Shown: positions 23,301 through 34,790 of the stretch, piece after piece | Numbering within the stretch: the stretch's first letter is position 1 | How the letters are laid out: the number at the start of each line of letters is the position of its first letter | Origin: Lindgomyces ingoldianus | Taxonomy: Eukaryota; Ascomycota; Dothideomycetes; Pleosporales; Lindgomycetaceae | DNA length: 59,825 nt | Direction of reading: 5' to 3' | NCBI RefSeq assembly: GCF_010093535.1 | Contig: NW_022985219.1 | Span: forward strand, 283,999 to 343,823 | Position numbers and translations under genes: made by a program | The notes under the pieces: model-generated | The model's input: the letters and a program-made list of their open reading frames with translations, nothing else | Databases searched by the model: none | What the model was told of the DNA's origin: nothing

Positions 23301-26300
23301 GTGTTAATTACTTTTTAGAAAGTTGTAAGGGTGTTAGTAAGTCTAAATAGCATAATAAGAAGCTTATAAAAAGCTTATAGAGTTTTAAAGGCTATTATTT
23401 ATTTATATTCTTCTTTTATTCTTATTTTATTAAATCTATCTTAGATGTTAAACTTTATAAAGTGCTTAGTTCCTTTTAGTTAGTTTATAATGTCTTAGAT
23501 AATAGAAAGAGGGAACTAATCTTTTATAGTGTTTTTGTTAAGGGTTTAGTAGTCTTAGTAAACTCTAACCTTTCTGTTTTTCTTTCTTGCAAAGACTACT
23601 GCTAATGCTATAGAGCTCTTGCTTTCTTAGATATAACCTCTTACTAGCATGCAATCTACATATTCCTGTAGTGCTTCTTTCTAGGCTGCTGTAAGAGGGC
23701 GCAGCTTATAGGTCTTTAGCTAGGGGTTAGGTTTAAAGTTAATTGCATAGTTCTAAGGTTAATACAGGGGTAGTTCTTCTAGATCTTTAGGAGTTATAAA
23801 CATATCTTTATAGCTATAGTATTTTTTTAGGAGTTCCTTCTTTAGTTCCTTAGCAATCTAATAGATTCCTACCTAATCTAGGTCTCTTTCTTTTTTAAAT
23901 TCTTTAAAAGAGATTTTCTTTAATTCTTTTTTTATTATTTAGACAGCGCGTGCTTTTAGTTCTTAATAAGAGAATTTCTAAAGTTTGTTTTTTAGTTTCT
24001 GTTTGTCTTACAGGTAAGATTAGCTGTTATTATTATAGTATGCTAAGCTAGCAGCCTTTTCGTGTTTAGCCTTTACTTGTACTGTTATAGTTTTCTAGTC
24101 TATCTTAGAGTTGTGTTAATAAAGCTAGTTATATTCTAATATAATCTAGTATTTTCCTCTAAGCAGTAGTATGCTTAGTAATATTTAGTTAGTTGTTATT
24201 TTAGTTTTTAGAGTTACTTTTTAGTTTCTAGTTAGATTTTTTCTCTGCTATACTTAATAGAGGATGTGTTAGCTAGGGACACCTAGAAGGGTTCCTTCTT
24301 TATTTAGTATGGTATCCTATAATCCTTAACCTAATAGGAATTAATTGCTATAAATGTGCATCTACTGTTAATTAGTGAAAGGCCTTTGCATACTATTCCT
24401 TTAGAGAATTTAAGCGTGTAGTTAGCTGTTAGGCTTTTGCCTAACTCTTACCCTACTGCTACTAAGACCTTTATGTTGTAATAGACTTTGTTATAATTTA
24501 TGCTAGAGTTATCTTTCTTAACACTTAGAAGGCTGTGTATTTGCTTGTCTACTCTGTTAGCTATAACTTTAAATTTCTAGTAATCTTTTATTATACAGTT
24601 ATCTACTAGGCAGTTAATGCTTTCTACTCTGTAGTAGTATAGGAGTTAATTATTCTGTTAGTTGGACTTCTACTAGAAGTAGTGGAAAGCGTAATTAGGG
24701 GCGTTTTCGCATTTAGTCTAGAGCTTCTTTTCGTGTGGTAGACCTGTGCTGCAATGGAAGGCGTTGTGCCTTTTGCTTCCGCATAGAATGCAGTGTCTAT
24801 GGATTTGTTGTTGCTCTAGCTCCTTCCTTGTTACTGCTAGTGCTAGAGGTGGAGTGTTTAGTTGTTCTTTTAATAGAGCTAGGGTTTATAGGGGCGTAGG
24901 GTGCTAATTAAGACCCTTTTTTTTGCTAGTATTTTCTTAAAAAATTTCTGTTGTTCTTCTTTATTTAGAATGTTATAGTAGACTATAGCAATCTTTCTTA
25001 TAATCTTATAGGTGTTGTAGTTATTATTAAGAGTTACTTTATAAAGTTCTATTCTGCAGAGGTTGTAATTATATAGTCCTCTACATTTCTAGTAGTCTCC
25101 TTGCTTAAACTGTTGCTTAAGTTCCTTTAGTAGGATGCCTAGTCTACTTTATTTAAGAAGGTATTATTCTTCTTCTTTTCTTATGTTTTTAACGTAATTA
25201 GCTATTTACATTAAGTGTTGCTATTCTTTAAGGACTGCAGCTTGTTTAATAGCCCTAGAGATGCTGTCTCCCTCTTAGACCTCTACCTCCTAGTAGTCTA
25301 CTAGACAGTTAGGGGATTTGTAATTAGCTCTACATCTCTAGCAAAGCTGTTTGTTAAGCCTGTTATATATTTCTTTATGTGTTAGGCCTCTATTAACATA
25401 CATAGCTTTTATAGTTAATCTGCTATTTTTATGCTTTAGTTATTTAGAGTCTAAACATTTCTAACAGAAGTAGCTTACTTTTCTGTAGTTAAGGCATGCC
25501 TTCTTTTTAAGCTATTTCTTTTGTTCTTTATTTAAAGGTAGCCTTACACTTCTAAAGAAACTACTCTTTTTCTTAGAGAAGCTACGCGTATGTTTAGCGT
25601 AACTTAGGTCTATAGGTTTACTATTAAACTATAGAGTTTCTTTCTTCTTTTAAAACTAGTTAGGTTTTAAAGTTATTACACCTATTTTTTTCTTCCTACA
25701 TTACTTAGTGTGTCTTTTATTGTAAGTAAGTGCTTTCTTAATGTAATTCTTAAAGCTTTTAAGCTTTTCTATGTAAGTAAATTTATTCTTAATTATATCT
25801 AAAAGCCTATTATAGAACATTTGTCTTATTGCTTTTTTATTAGTCTATCTGCAAATAGCAAGCAGCTCTCTAAAGCAGGCTGCGTAGCGTTAGACAAAGC
25901 TGTTTTCTTATTATAGAGAATCTATCCTATTTACTGCTTATTTTTCTTAATTAATTAGCCTATAAATTGCAGTAAGAGCTGCTTTAAAAGAATTAAAGTT
26001 TTTAAAGACTTTCTATGTTTCTAGTAATAATAGCTTGCTGTTTACTTAATAGTTTATCTAGTTATCTGTGTAGAGTTAGAACTATATAGCAGGCAATCCT
26101 TCTAGATGTAGGCCTATCTATAAAATTATTTCTTTGTTTATTTTAAAGGCACCTTTATTATATTGCATGTAGAGGTAGCACCTTATAAAGAAGGGTTTTA
26201 GATCTTTAGCAGAGCTGTTAAATGCCTTAGAAGGGGCAAGATGTAAAGTCTTCTTAAATTTAATACTAGTTTTTTCTTAGGTAATATTTCTAAGGTTAGC

Positions 26301-26524
26301 TACTTCTAGCTAAAGGGCATAGAGCTAGTAGTTATTTGCAGGACTTTGCTGTGCCTGCTGCTAGAGGTGTTGTTTAAGCTGTTTAAGCTTATTATCAAGA
26401 TATAATATCTACTAATTCTACGCTTCCTTAGTTGCTGTGGGGGTCTAGCCAGTGCTAGCAACTAAAGCGCCTGTCATGCTAATGTCTAAGGTAGTAGCTA
26501 TACTTTGCAGGTAGTAGTGATTAC
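20334..26524 (-). pseudogene. Gypsy2 gag-pol with chromodomain (decayed)
   Basis: The minus strand, read across RIP stops from about 26400 down, encodes gag, RT, RNase H, integrase and a C-terminal chromodomain. The RT box reads YLDNIFIY at about 23243-23275, preceded by KHFIKFNI.DRFNKIRI near 23430. Integrase shows CNIC (zinc half-site) and TIDFITNL near 22060-22180. The chromodomain lies about 21090-21235, with KYLVK.KK.PTSKNT.EL, clearly related to FLVKWKGWP...TWEP. Stops are RIP-type. RT and chromodomain resemble Gypsy3 more than Gypsy1, so these two are sister lineages although their LTRs differ. Confidence 0.85.
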
Positions 26525-27119
26525 TGTTACAATTCTTACTCTAGCAAAATAGTATTTTTAAGAGCACAACAGCCTATAGTGCTATTAGCAAAAGGGGGAG
26601 AACTTAGCTTAATTAAGTGTACAGTCTGTTAAGCAAAGTATAGGAGTAGCAGGCAGAAGAAGGCAGGTTGTAGTTTAGCCTAGCAGCTATATAGGGAGCT
26701 AGCAAACCTAATCTAAAAGGATAAGAAAGGAGGTATATATAGTGCAAAATATATAAGGCGGCAATGTTTTTTTTATAAAAGTTTTAATGCCTCTTAGTCT
26801 ATTAGGTAGGTAAAGACTAAATAGTAATTACAACCTTCTAACTATAGTTATAATTAAGACTATATACATAGAGTTTACATGCTCTGCATGCTTGCATGTT
26901 TGCATGCTTGCCTAGCCTGCTTAGCCTGCAAGCCTGCAAACCTGCAGTTCCTATTAGATAACGCATTCCGCTAGGCTTTTGTCTAAAAGCTAGAGCCATT
27001 CCTCATCCGTCCTGTCACGTGATTCGTTCAGCGTGGAGTTAAGTGTTTTCCATCCAATGTCGCTAGGGCTGTGAGGGACAGCTAATTGGGTCATTACAGT
27101 CTGTTTGTTGGCTGTAACA
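26525..27119 (-). repeat. Gypsy2 5' LTR (right in window)
   Basis: This 595-bp copy is RIPed on its inner side; its last ~155 bp (26965-27119) are un-RIPed. The two LTRs are therefore complementary in damage: each is intact only at the outer edge of the element. Confidence 0.92.
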
Positions 27120-27217
27120 GCTACATCTAGACTTTACGTTCCTGCTATAACCTGTTTACTCTATCTTACATTAGAGTTACTACGCTGTTAAATATCTACT
27201 ATTAAGCTTAAATCTTC

Positions 27218-27644
27218 TGTCGCGTACAGCTATCCGTCTATATATATCCTTCTGCTGTGCTAGCTAGAAGGTTAACCTTTTAGCAAACGCAACAGTTATA
27301 AGCCTAGTTTGCAGCGTAGTGTAGATAGTTAGCGCACAAAAACTTTTGCATCTCTGCTCTCTCTACTCCACTAGTAGGATTGCATTATCCCTAAGCACTG
27401 CGTGTTTAATTCCTACGCTTAGCAAAGAGAATATAGGCAGTGCGTCTATTACAGAGGCTACCTTACTAGATTTGTCTCTAAGTTCTGTTGCTTAGGCTAG
27501 GGAGAGTGTGTTAAGGTTGTTTTACTATGTTTTACCTCTCTTGTTCTACAGTTTAAGCTAGAGGGTGTGTCGCGTACAGCTATCTGTCTATATATATCCT
27601 TCTGCTGTGCTAGCTAGAAGGTTAACCTTTTAGCAAACGCAACG
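27218..27644 (+). mobile_element. TRIM1 full element (77-bp LTRs)
   Basis: LTRs 27218-27294 and 27568-27644 (77 bp each) flank 273 bp, with the perfect duplication TCTTC (27213-27217, 27645-27649). It is the mirror-orientation sibling of 18461-18883; the two interiors align throughout. The G-rich AGAGGGTG before the right LTR is the probable polypurine tract. The last LTR base is G instead of A. Confidence 0.92.
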
Positions 27645-27649
27645 TCTTC

Positions 27650-28203
27650 TTTACATTTAAGATTTTTCTAGCATTATCTCTAGTAAAAGCATCATATCTA
27701 GCAACTGTTTTATACCCTGTAGCTAGGCTACCTATAAAGATATAGTTCTAATTAGAGTAATTAATTAACTATTTAGACTATCTAATAGAGAGGCTATTAA
27801 CAGTTAATTAAAGGTTTAAGGTATAATGTAAACATGTAATTGCAATAAATATATAGAAGATGTTAGACTAAGCTTAGTAATTACTTAGGTCTTTAATATT
27901 ATTTATTAAAGTAGAACAAGCCTAAAGTTTAGTTAAAACATAAAATATCTAAACTTAACACAGTATAAAAAACAAACAAGCAACGCACTATCCTAGCTAT
28001 TAGTATCTCTATGCTGTTTTAATTTCAGACAAACTCTTTTAGAGTAACTATACAATAACATTTAAAAGCAGCTTAGGATAGACATCTAGAATTATCTTCT
28101 TAGAACTATCACCTAGTCTTCTAATAACGTAGTAGTTAAGGTTTTTTCCTTCTATTAAAATTTTATGTTTATACAGTTAGTAAATATGCTTAACAAAATT
28201 ATA
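27650..28203. other. AT-rich RIPed tract
   Basis: No gene or element end was recognised between the TRIM1 and the L3 solo LTR. Confidence 0.5.
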
Positions 28204-28503
28204 TGTAACGATTCTTATGAATCTTTCTATCTTGAGTCGCCTAGAACCTCCGGAAGGCCCTTGTATCAGCCCCGACCTCGACCTGGCCCCAACTCTGCCT
28301 AGCCCCCTGCTGTTACCCCTATTCCCTTATGTATTTAGTTGCACCTTGCCCCTATAGCTAGCTTAGTAGTTTTCTAATATCCTTTGTACAAGGCCTATAG
28401 GTGTTAATAGAAATTCCTAGGTTCTAAGTCCCCACGCACTCCCATATGCCTCTAAGTGGATTCCCACCGCATTTAGACCCATTGCCTTCCCTGTGCCGTT
28501 ACA
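28204..28503 (+). mobile_element. Solo LTR, family L3
   Basis: The 300-bp LTR starts TGTAACGATTC and ends GTGCCGTTACA, flanked by the perfect duplication TTATA (28199-28203, 28504-28508). It is moderately RIPed. Confidence 0.92.
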
Positions 28504-28599
28504 TTATACTTCTATAATAGATAGAGTAAACTAGCAACAACATTATACAGTGTTATTCTAATAAATAGTTAAATATTCTTAAATGTTTTAGGTAATACG

Positions 28600-29810
28600 T
28601 CTCTGTAAGCCTTACGCTAATGTAGATGTTAATTAGCATACTATTCTTTGTCTATATAGAGTCTAAATCTTCTCTCTAGGTTAGCAGCATTATTATAGTA
28701 CTTCTGCTCCTGCTCTCTAAAGGCGTGGTAGACGTATCGTGCTGTTAGATAACCTCTATTAGCGGCTTCGCGGAAGACCTGTAAGCTAATAGTGGCCTTA
28801 ACTGCAGAGAACTATGTTGTAGTTTAGGTTAAGATATTACCTTAATAAAGCTATTTATACACATAAGTTGTTACATTATAGTTATAGCTGTTGTTAACAG
28901 CTACTACATCTAGAATAAAAGTCTTAACATGTTTATAATTAGCCTTTTACGCCTCTTAAAAGAAAAAAAAAGACAGTTGTTTTAACTAGAGACTTATATT
29001 GTTTAATAAGCTCTAAAAGATTATAAAGTAACATAACTACTACTATATTACACTACTTCTTGTTCTTCTTTAAAGCTTTAAGCTTTTTAACTATAGCGCT
29101 CTCTCTATTAAGAATTGTACTTTATAGCTTACTAACTCTTTTAAATTTATAGTAATGTAAGTTAACATTCTTATTAGTACTATTAAAGCTATGTGTAACT
29201 AGCATGTTAAAAGCTTCTATTTTCTTAAAAATAAACTTTACTGCCTTAGCTTATAATTTAGTTAGTTTAACATTAGTAATAATAAGCAGAACTTTAACTA
29301 CTTTAATTTTATATAAGTAGGCAAGAGCTATAAGAAAAGATACATTGTCTACATTTTATTTAATGTTAGTAAAGATAATTATTTTGCTAGCTTTTATCTA
29401 CTATTCTTTAGGCTAGGATTCTTTAATTCTTAAATAATTACTTTAGCATAAGTAGGTACCTTTTTAAAGAGATACTTTTTAATCCTATAATTTATTATTT
29501 TCTAGAGAGAGGGTAATATAATTGCTTCTACAATTGCTCTACATGTTTCTTTAGTAGCGATTGCAAGAGTAAATATTCCTTAGTTAAATTTTATACAGGT
29601 TAGAAAACTTAGTTAAGCTTCTAAGGTCTTTATTTTATCTAGAATTTTCCTACCTTTAGTTAGAGGTAGGCCTTAAGCAACCTCTAGTTAATTATTATTG
29701 TCTAATTTTAGAAAAATGTTAGCGCGCTGCTAAGAGCTTACACTATGCTATTTAGATTTTTTAATCTTAATAAGGCATTTTAGAAGAAATTATTTAAACA
29801 AAAAACAAAG
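28600..29810 (-). pseudogene. Unidentified decayed coding sequence
   Basis: The minus strand reads as protein over long stretches if RIP-type stops are ignored. The clearest part is near 28797-28655 (VFREAANRGYLTARYVYHAF followed by a Q/E/Y-rich tail). Another, near 29600-29400, gives IATKETCRAIVEAIILPSL. I recognise no family; it could be an old transposase or a host gene. Two segments remain GC-normal (about 28730-28800). Ends are not defined. Confidence 0.3.
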
Positions 29811-30208
29811 AAGCTTTAACTTAGAATAGTAAAGATAGAAAGCATTCTAAAAAGACAGATAACGTACTTTATAGGCAAGTTGCTTATACACCTAAGTTAC
29901 TTACTTTTACTAAGACTCTACTAAACTACTTTTCTTACACTAATGCATTCCTAACAACACTACTTAGATATGCTAAAAACATGTTAGATATAGCTTATAC
30001 TCTAAGCTTTTAAATAAAATATAAAACTTTTAAAGAAATATGCTACAGCTATATATAAAGTCTTTTAAAAATAATAAATAACTATAGTGCTAGATAACCT
30101 TTATAAGCTAATACTATAGCTAACTTATAAAAGCTAAGTAATAATAAAAAGTAGGTAATTATTAAAACTATACTTAAGCTATATGCGCAAGGATTTTCTT
30201 TTTAGATA

Positions 30209-32069
30209 ACGTACCTAACGGGTTGGCCGGCCACACAGGTTGGCTGGCCACTTTTGCTAAGCCCCTACTAAAACCACCCTATTCTAGCGCAAAACAGCCT
30301 ACTTTAGCCCTATATAAAGCAATATAACATAAGATATTATTTAAAGTCTACTTCTACTACTTTCTTACACATATATAAGTTATGCCTAGTCTAATTACAC
30401 TACTTACATTACTTTTAACTTAGCTTACCTTTTTTAGCGCGCACTTACATCTTTAGCTTCTTTCTATTACTACGCGCTTTAAACTCCTTTAAAGCAGTTA
30501 AACAAGCCTTATTTTTAACTATTAAAGTTTTTTTTACTTAAATTTGCTTTTTTTTATATAATTTATATTATATAGCAGCCTTATTTACTGCTTAAAGCTT
30601 TATAATCTCCTTTTACACTAACACTAGCCTATGTGTAATAATTACTGCCTTTTTTAAAACTTTTTTAAAGGCCTTTACTATAGATATTAGTAAGCTATTT
30701 ATATAGTTTTAAATTTTTACTTTTATAAGCATTAATTATAACCTAAATTTAAGAGTATTATTTAGGGTTTATAACTACTAGGGCTTGTTATTAATAAGTA
30801 GTAATAGTAATAAAGTATATAACTAGATATTAAAAGCTATTTTAACTTATTTTAAGTTAAATAGAACTAAACTAGCGCTTTAAAACCTTTCTTAGATATT
30901 ACTAAAAGTAATTACTATATTATAAGCGCGTATAAAGCATAGTAGAAACTTAAGTTTTATAATATAAGTAATTTAGTTACACATAAAATCTTTAGCTTAG
31001 CACTTATATACTTTTTTTAAAAAGGTAAAACAACCTATATTAAGAGGCTATAAAAGGTGTAATAAGTGTAAAAGCATATAAATAGTAATAATTTTATTTT
31101 TTTATAGTACTACTAAAAATTAAGCAAGCTATAGCTTTTATAGTTATTAATAATAAAAAGCTAATAAACACTTATAACTTTTCTTTTTATATGCTTATTA
31201 AAGTGCTTTAACTACTACAGCCTAAGCTTATTTATTATCTAGCTATTTTTAGAGACTATAATAACTTAGTTCTAAAGTAGATTTTTTTTATACTAGGTAA
31301 AAAAGTAATAGCAGCTTTTAAAAATAATAAAAAGTAAAATAGCCTACTTTATTATATTAATACTTTAGATAACTATTATCTACTTTTTATTACTTTACTA
31401 TATTACTTTTAGCTACTTTTATTTTTTTAAAGCTATAATAACTGCTTTAGTTAATATCTAGCTTATTATAAAGCTTAACTTATTAAAGTTATACATATCT
31501 TTATTCTAGATACTATACTTAGCTTTTATATTAGCTACTAAGTAAAACTAGCTTAAAATAACTTTTAAATTTTTATAAAGCACTCTTTTATAATTATACT
31601 TATAATTAAACTTTATTATAAACTTAAAGCAGTGCTTAACTTACATACTAGGCTAGTTTAAGCTAACCTAGCCTAGATTACGCTCTGCGTGTAAGGAATT
31701 AGCTATATTAGCTATAGCTATAAGCCTAAAGGGAAATCTATATATAATAAGCTTAAGTATGTACTTAACAACTACCTTCTTTTTAAGCTTAGTTAAATTC
31801 TTTAATTTAAGCTAGCATTTTACTTATAAAGGCTGTCTAGCGTGTTAATTACTTAGTATTATATAAAAAATATTATAAATAGCTACAGCATATTATAAAA
31901 AAAGTTTTAAGTCTTATTTAAAAGCCTAAAAAGCAAGCTATATCTAATGTTCTTTAGAAAATTTAATCTAGTATTGTTGTTAAGGCATTATGTAAATAGG
32001 TAGAGTGTAGTAGAGGCTTAGCAAAAGTAGCTAGCTAACCTGTGTCGCTAGCTAACCTGTTAGGTTTGT
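30209..32069 (-). mobile_element. PogoB: second pogo/Fot1-type transposon, nested
   Basis: This 1,861-bp element starts ACGTACCTAACGGGTTGGCC and ends with its mutated complement, flanked by TA (30207-30208, 32070-32071). The subterminal GGCCGGCCACACAGGTTGGC differs from PogoA, so it is a distinct family that shares only the outermost bases. It lies inside the fold-back element. Confidence 0.87.
30330..31950 (-). pseudogene. PogoB transposase (DDE, Fot1-like), decayed
   Basis: The minus strand across RIP stops shows the Fot1-type core: a KKKSTLEL segment near 31275, then VKALQ.AYKKKSYKC near 31200, IITIYMLLHLLHLL near 31080 and P.NIGCFTFLKKVYKC near 31020, equivalent to the C-terminal part of the DDE domain. 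The Cys/His tail lies near 30390-30350 (CVIRLGI..IC). No intact frame remains. Confidence 0.78.
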
Positions 32070-32824
32070 TAGTATTTATAGCTAATATAGCTAATTTTTT
32101 ACACACTAAGTATAATCTAAGCTATATTAGCATAAACTAGCCTAGTACATTTATAAAGTGTTATTTAAAGCTTAAAGTAAAGTTTTAAGTGTAAGTATAG
32201 TTAATAGATATTTAGCTTATAATAAAGCTTATTTTACTAAAGTTATACATATTATTATTTTAAATGCTATACTAAGCTTTAATATTCTCTATAAGGCTAA
32301 ACTTACTTTAAATTACTTTAAAACTTTTATAAAAAGCTTTTTTATAGTTATAGTACACTTAAATATTACTTTAAGCTCTAGATAACACTTTTTAAATATA
32401 CTAAGCTAGTTTATAATAATATAGCTTAGATTATACTTAGCATGTAAAGAATTAGCTATATTAGCTATAAATACTATTTAAAAGAAAATTTTTTACATAT
32501 ATAACTTAAGTATAGTCTTAATAATTACTTACTTTTTATTATTACTTAGCCTTTATAAGTTAGCTATAGAATTAGCTTATAAAGGTTGTCTAGTAGTATA
32601 GTTATTTATTATCTTTTAAAAGACTTTATACATAGCTATAGTATGTTTCTTTAAGAGTTTTATATTTTATTTAAAAGCTTAGAGTGTAAGCTGTATCTAA
32701 TATTTTTTTAGCATGTTTAAGTAGTGTTGTTAAGAATACATTAGTGTAAAAAAAGTAGTTTAATAAGGTCTTAGTAAAAGTAAGCAACTTAGGTGTGTAA
32801 GCAACTTGCCTGTAAAGTACATTA

Positions 32825-33526
32825 TATATTATTTTTAACTAGGGCCTAGAAATAGTCTACTCCTCTAGTGTGAACTAGCCTAGTTCTAGGCCATCCCAAC
32901 TTGACCTAAAACTAGGATGCTCACGCTGAACAGATTTAACTCAAGTCTGCCTCGCATTATTCAGTGTCTAGGCATCTGCAATACAGCCTTCGTTATTAAT
33001 CATGCAGCAATAAGCACTTTCAGCAGTTACTTGCCTATCTCAGAGCGCTAGCTACCTAGGCCAAAGCCACAATTTATGCGTTGTCACGATAGCTTAGTAG
33101 TTTCCAATGGCTAAGTTAGACAAGTCATCTAACACCTATGCTCGCATACCTACTAACAGTAAGATCATTGCTTCTCTTAAGCATTGCATTTGTTGTTGCG
33201 AGCTAATCAAACATAACGGAAACAATACCGGCGATGACAAAGAGGGAAAAGAAAGTCTGAAAGTAGGCCACTAAGGGCATTACATTAAATTGAGTTTTGC
33301 TCTACATAGAGATAATCTACGTCAACTTGCTAAATTACCCAACTTGCCTCACTGTGTGGCGAGACAAATGAGGGGTACTTTAACTTCCAGCAACCGGAAA
33401 GCTCATGCGCACAACAAATATTGCTATAATTTTACAAAAATAATCTGCCGTAGCTAATTCTGAATGTCTATAATCCACTTTGCCCAAAAATTACGTTCGC
33501 ATCATCGCCTCCGCGCTTGATTTGTA
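32825..33526. other. Mildly RIPed non-coding spacer
   Basis: About 700 bp of near-normal composition after 32840, with no reading frame above 60 codons and no recognised family. It begins with ACTAGCCTAGTTCTAGGCC-type sequence resembling a line near 38370, so it may be the edge of another old repeat. Confidence 0.4.
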
Positions 33527-33528
33527 TA

Positions 33529-34628
33529 ACGTACTTCATGGGCGAGTTGCTCACACACCCGAGTCGCTCACTTTTGCCAAGACCCCACCAAACCACCCTT
33601 CCTACACTAATGCATTCCCCACAACACCACTTAGACGCGCTAAAAGAACGTTAGATACAGCTTACGCTCTAAGCTTTTAAATAAGACATAAAACTCTTAA
33701 AAAAATGTGCTATAGCTATGTGCAAAGTCCTGTAAAAGACAATAAATAACTATAGCGCTAGACAACCTTTATAAGCTAATTCTACAGCTAAATTACAAAG
33801 GCTAGGCAATAAAAAGAAGCAGGTGATTGTTAAGACTATACTTAAGCTATATGCGCAAGGAATTTCCTCTTAGATAGCATTTGTGGCTAATATAGCTAAT
33901 TCTTTGCGCGCTAAGCGTAATCTAGGCTATGTTTGCATAAACTAGCCTAGTACGTTTGTGAAGCGTTATTTAGAGCTTAAAGTAAAGTTTTAAGCGCAAG
34001 TATAGTTAAGAGATATCTAGCTAATTATAAACCCTGTCTTGCTAAAGTTGTACGTGTTATCATCCTAGATGCTATACTTAGCTTTAATATTCTCCACAAG
34101 GCTAAACCTGCCCTAAATTACCCTAGGACTCTTGCAGAGGGCTCTCTTATAGTTGTACTTACGCTTAAACGTTACTTTAAGCTCTAAATAACGCTTCACA
34201 AACGTACTAGGCTAGTTTATGCAAACATAGCCTAGATTATGCTTAGCGCGCAAAGAATTAGCTATATTAGCCACAAATGCTATCTAAGGGGAAATTCCTC
34301 ACGCATATAGCTTAAGTATAGTCTTAATAATCACCTGCTCCTTTTTATTGCCTAGCCTCTATAATTTAGCTATAGAATTAGCTTGTAAAGGTTGTCTAGC
34401 GCTATAGTTATTTGTTGTTTTTTACAGGACCTTGTACATAGCTATAGCACATTTCTTTAAGAGTTTTATGTCTTATTTAAAAGCTTAGAGCGTAAGCTGT
34501 ATCTAACGTTCTTTTAGCGCGTCTAAGTGGTGTTGTGGGGAATGCATTGGTGTAGGAAGGGTGGTTTGGTGGGGTCTTGGCAAAAGTGAGCGACTCGGGT
34601 GTGTGAGCAACTCGCCCATGAAGTACGT
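33529..34628. mobile_element. Fold-back element, best-preserved copy
   Basis: A 1,100-bp element with TA on each side (33527-33528, 34629-34630) forms one large inverted repeat: arms of about 485 bp (33529-34013 and 34143-34628) and a loop of about 129 bp. The left arm equals the 5' end of PogoA; the right half is the reverse complement of that same 5' end extended into the start of the transposase gene. The element is thus an inverted duplication of a transposon 5' end, mobile because both ends carry the terminal sequence. It has many CG and CA sites left and is the youngest copy. The 66-codon frame at 33480-33680 is chance. Confidence 0.92.
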
Positions 34629-34790
34629 TAGCGCCTTGTGTCGTGGCATAACAGGCTTTCCCCCCCTACAGCGCTAACCTCAAGCGTTTTTCGCTCCGAT
34701 TTTTTGTGGGATAGCCTTATCCTAGCCGCACAACCTCCCTCCAATACCAGGAAGTCATCATCAGCCCTATGCGCGCTGCGGGGCGCAATT

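Larger units (their letters stand above)
19739..27119 (-). mobile_element. Gypsy2: complete but RIP-killed Ty3/gypsy chromovirus
   Basis: This 7,381-bp element has 595-bp LTRs (19739-20333, 26525-27119) and the perfect duplication GCTAC (19734-19738, 27120-27124). Coding sense is minus: RT, integrase and chromodomain read on that strand, and a purine tract (AGAAGGAAAGCC on the minus strand) adjoins the 20333 boundary. The outermost ~155-160 bp at each end are un-RIPed while the matching parts of the inner LTR copies are RIPed. Confidence 0.92.
29862..32822. mobile_element. Fold-back element (PogoA-derived), split by PogoB
   Basis: The ends match the PogoA termini (ACGTACTTTATAGGCAAG at left, complement at right) with TA on each side (29860-29861, 32823-32824). 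Removing PogoB and its TA leaves 1,098 bp, the same size as the intact fold-backs at 33529-34628 and 49794-50892. It is heavily RIPed. Confidence 0.88.

Noticed and set aside
33480..33680. 66-codon frame
   Set aside because: It overlaps the start of a fold-back element and continues along its arm; chance frame.
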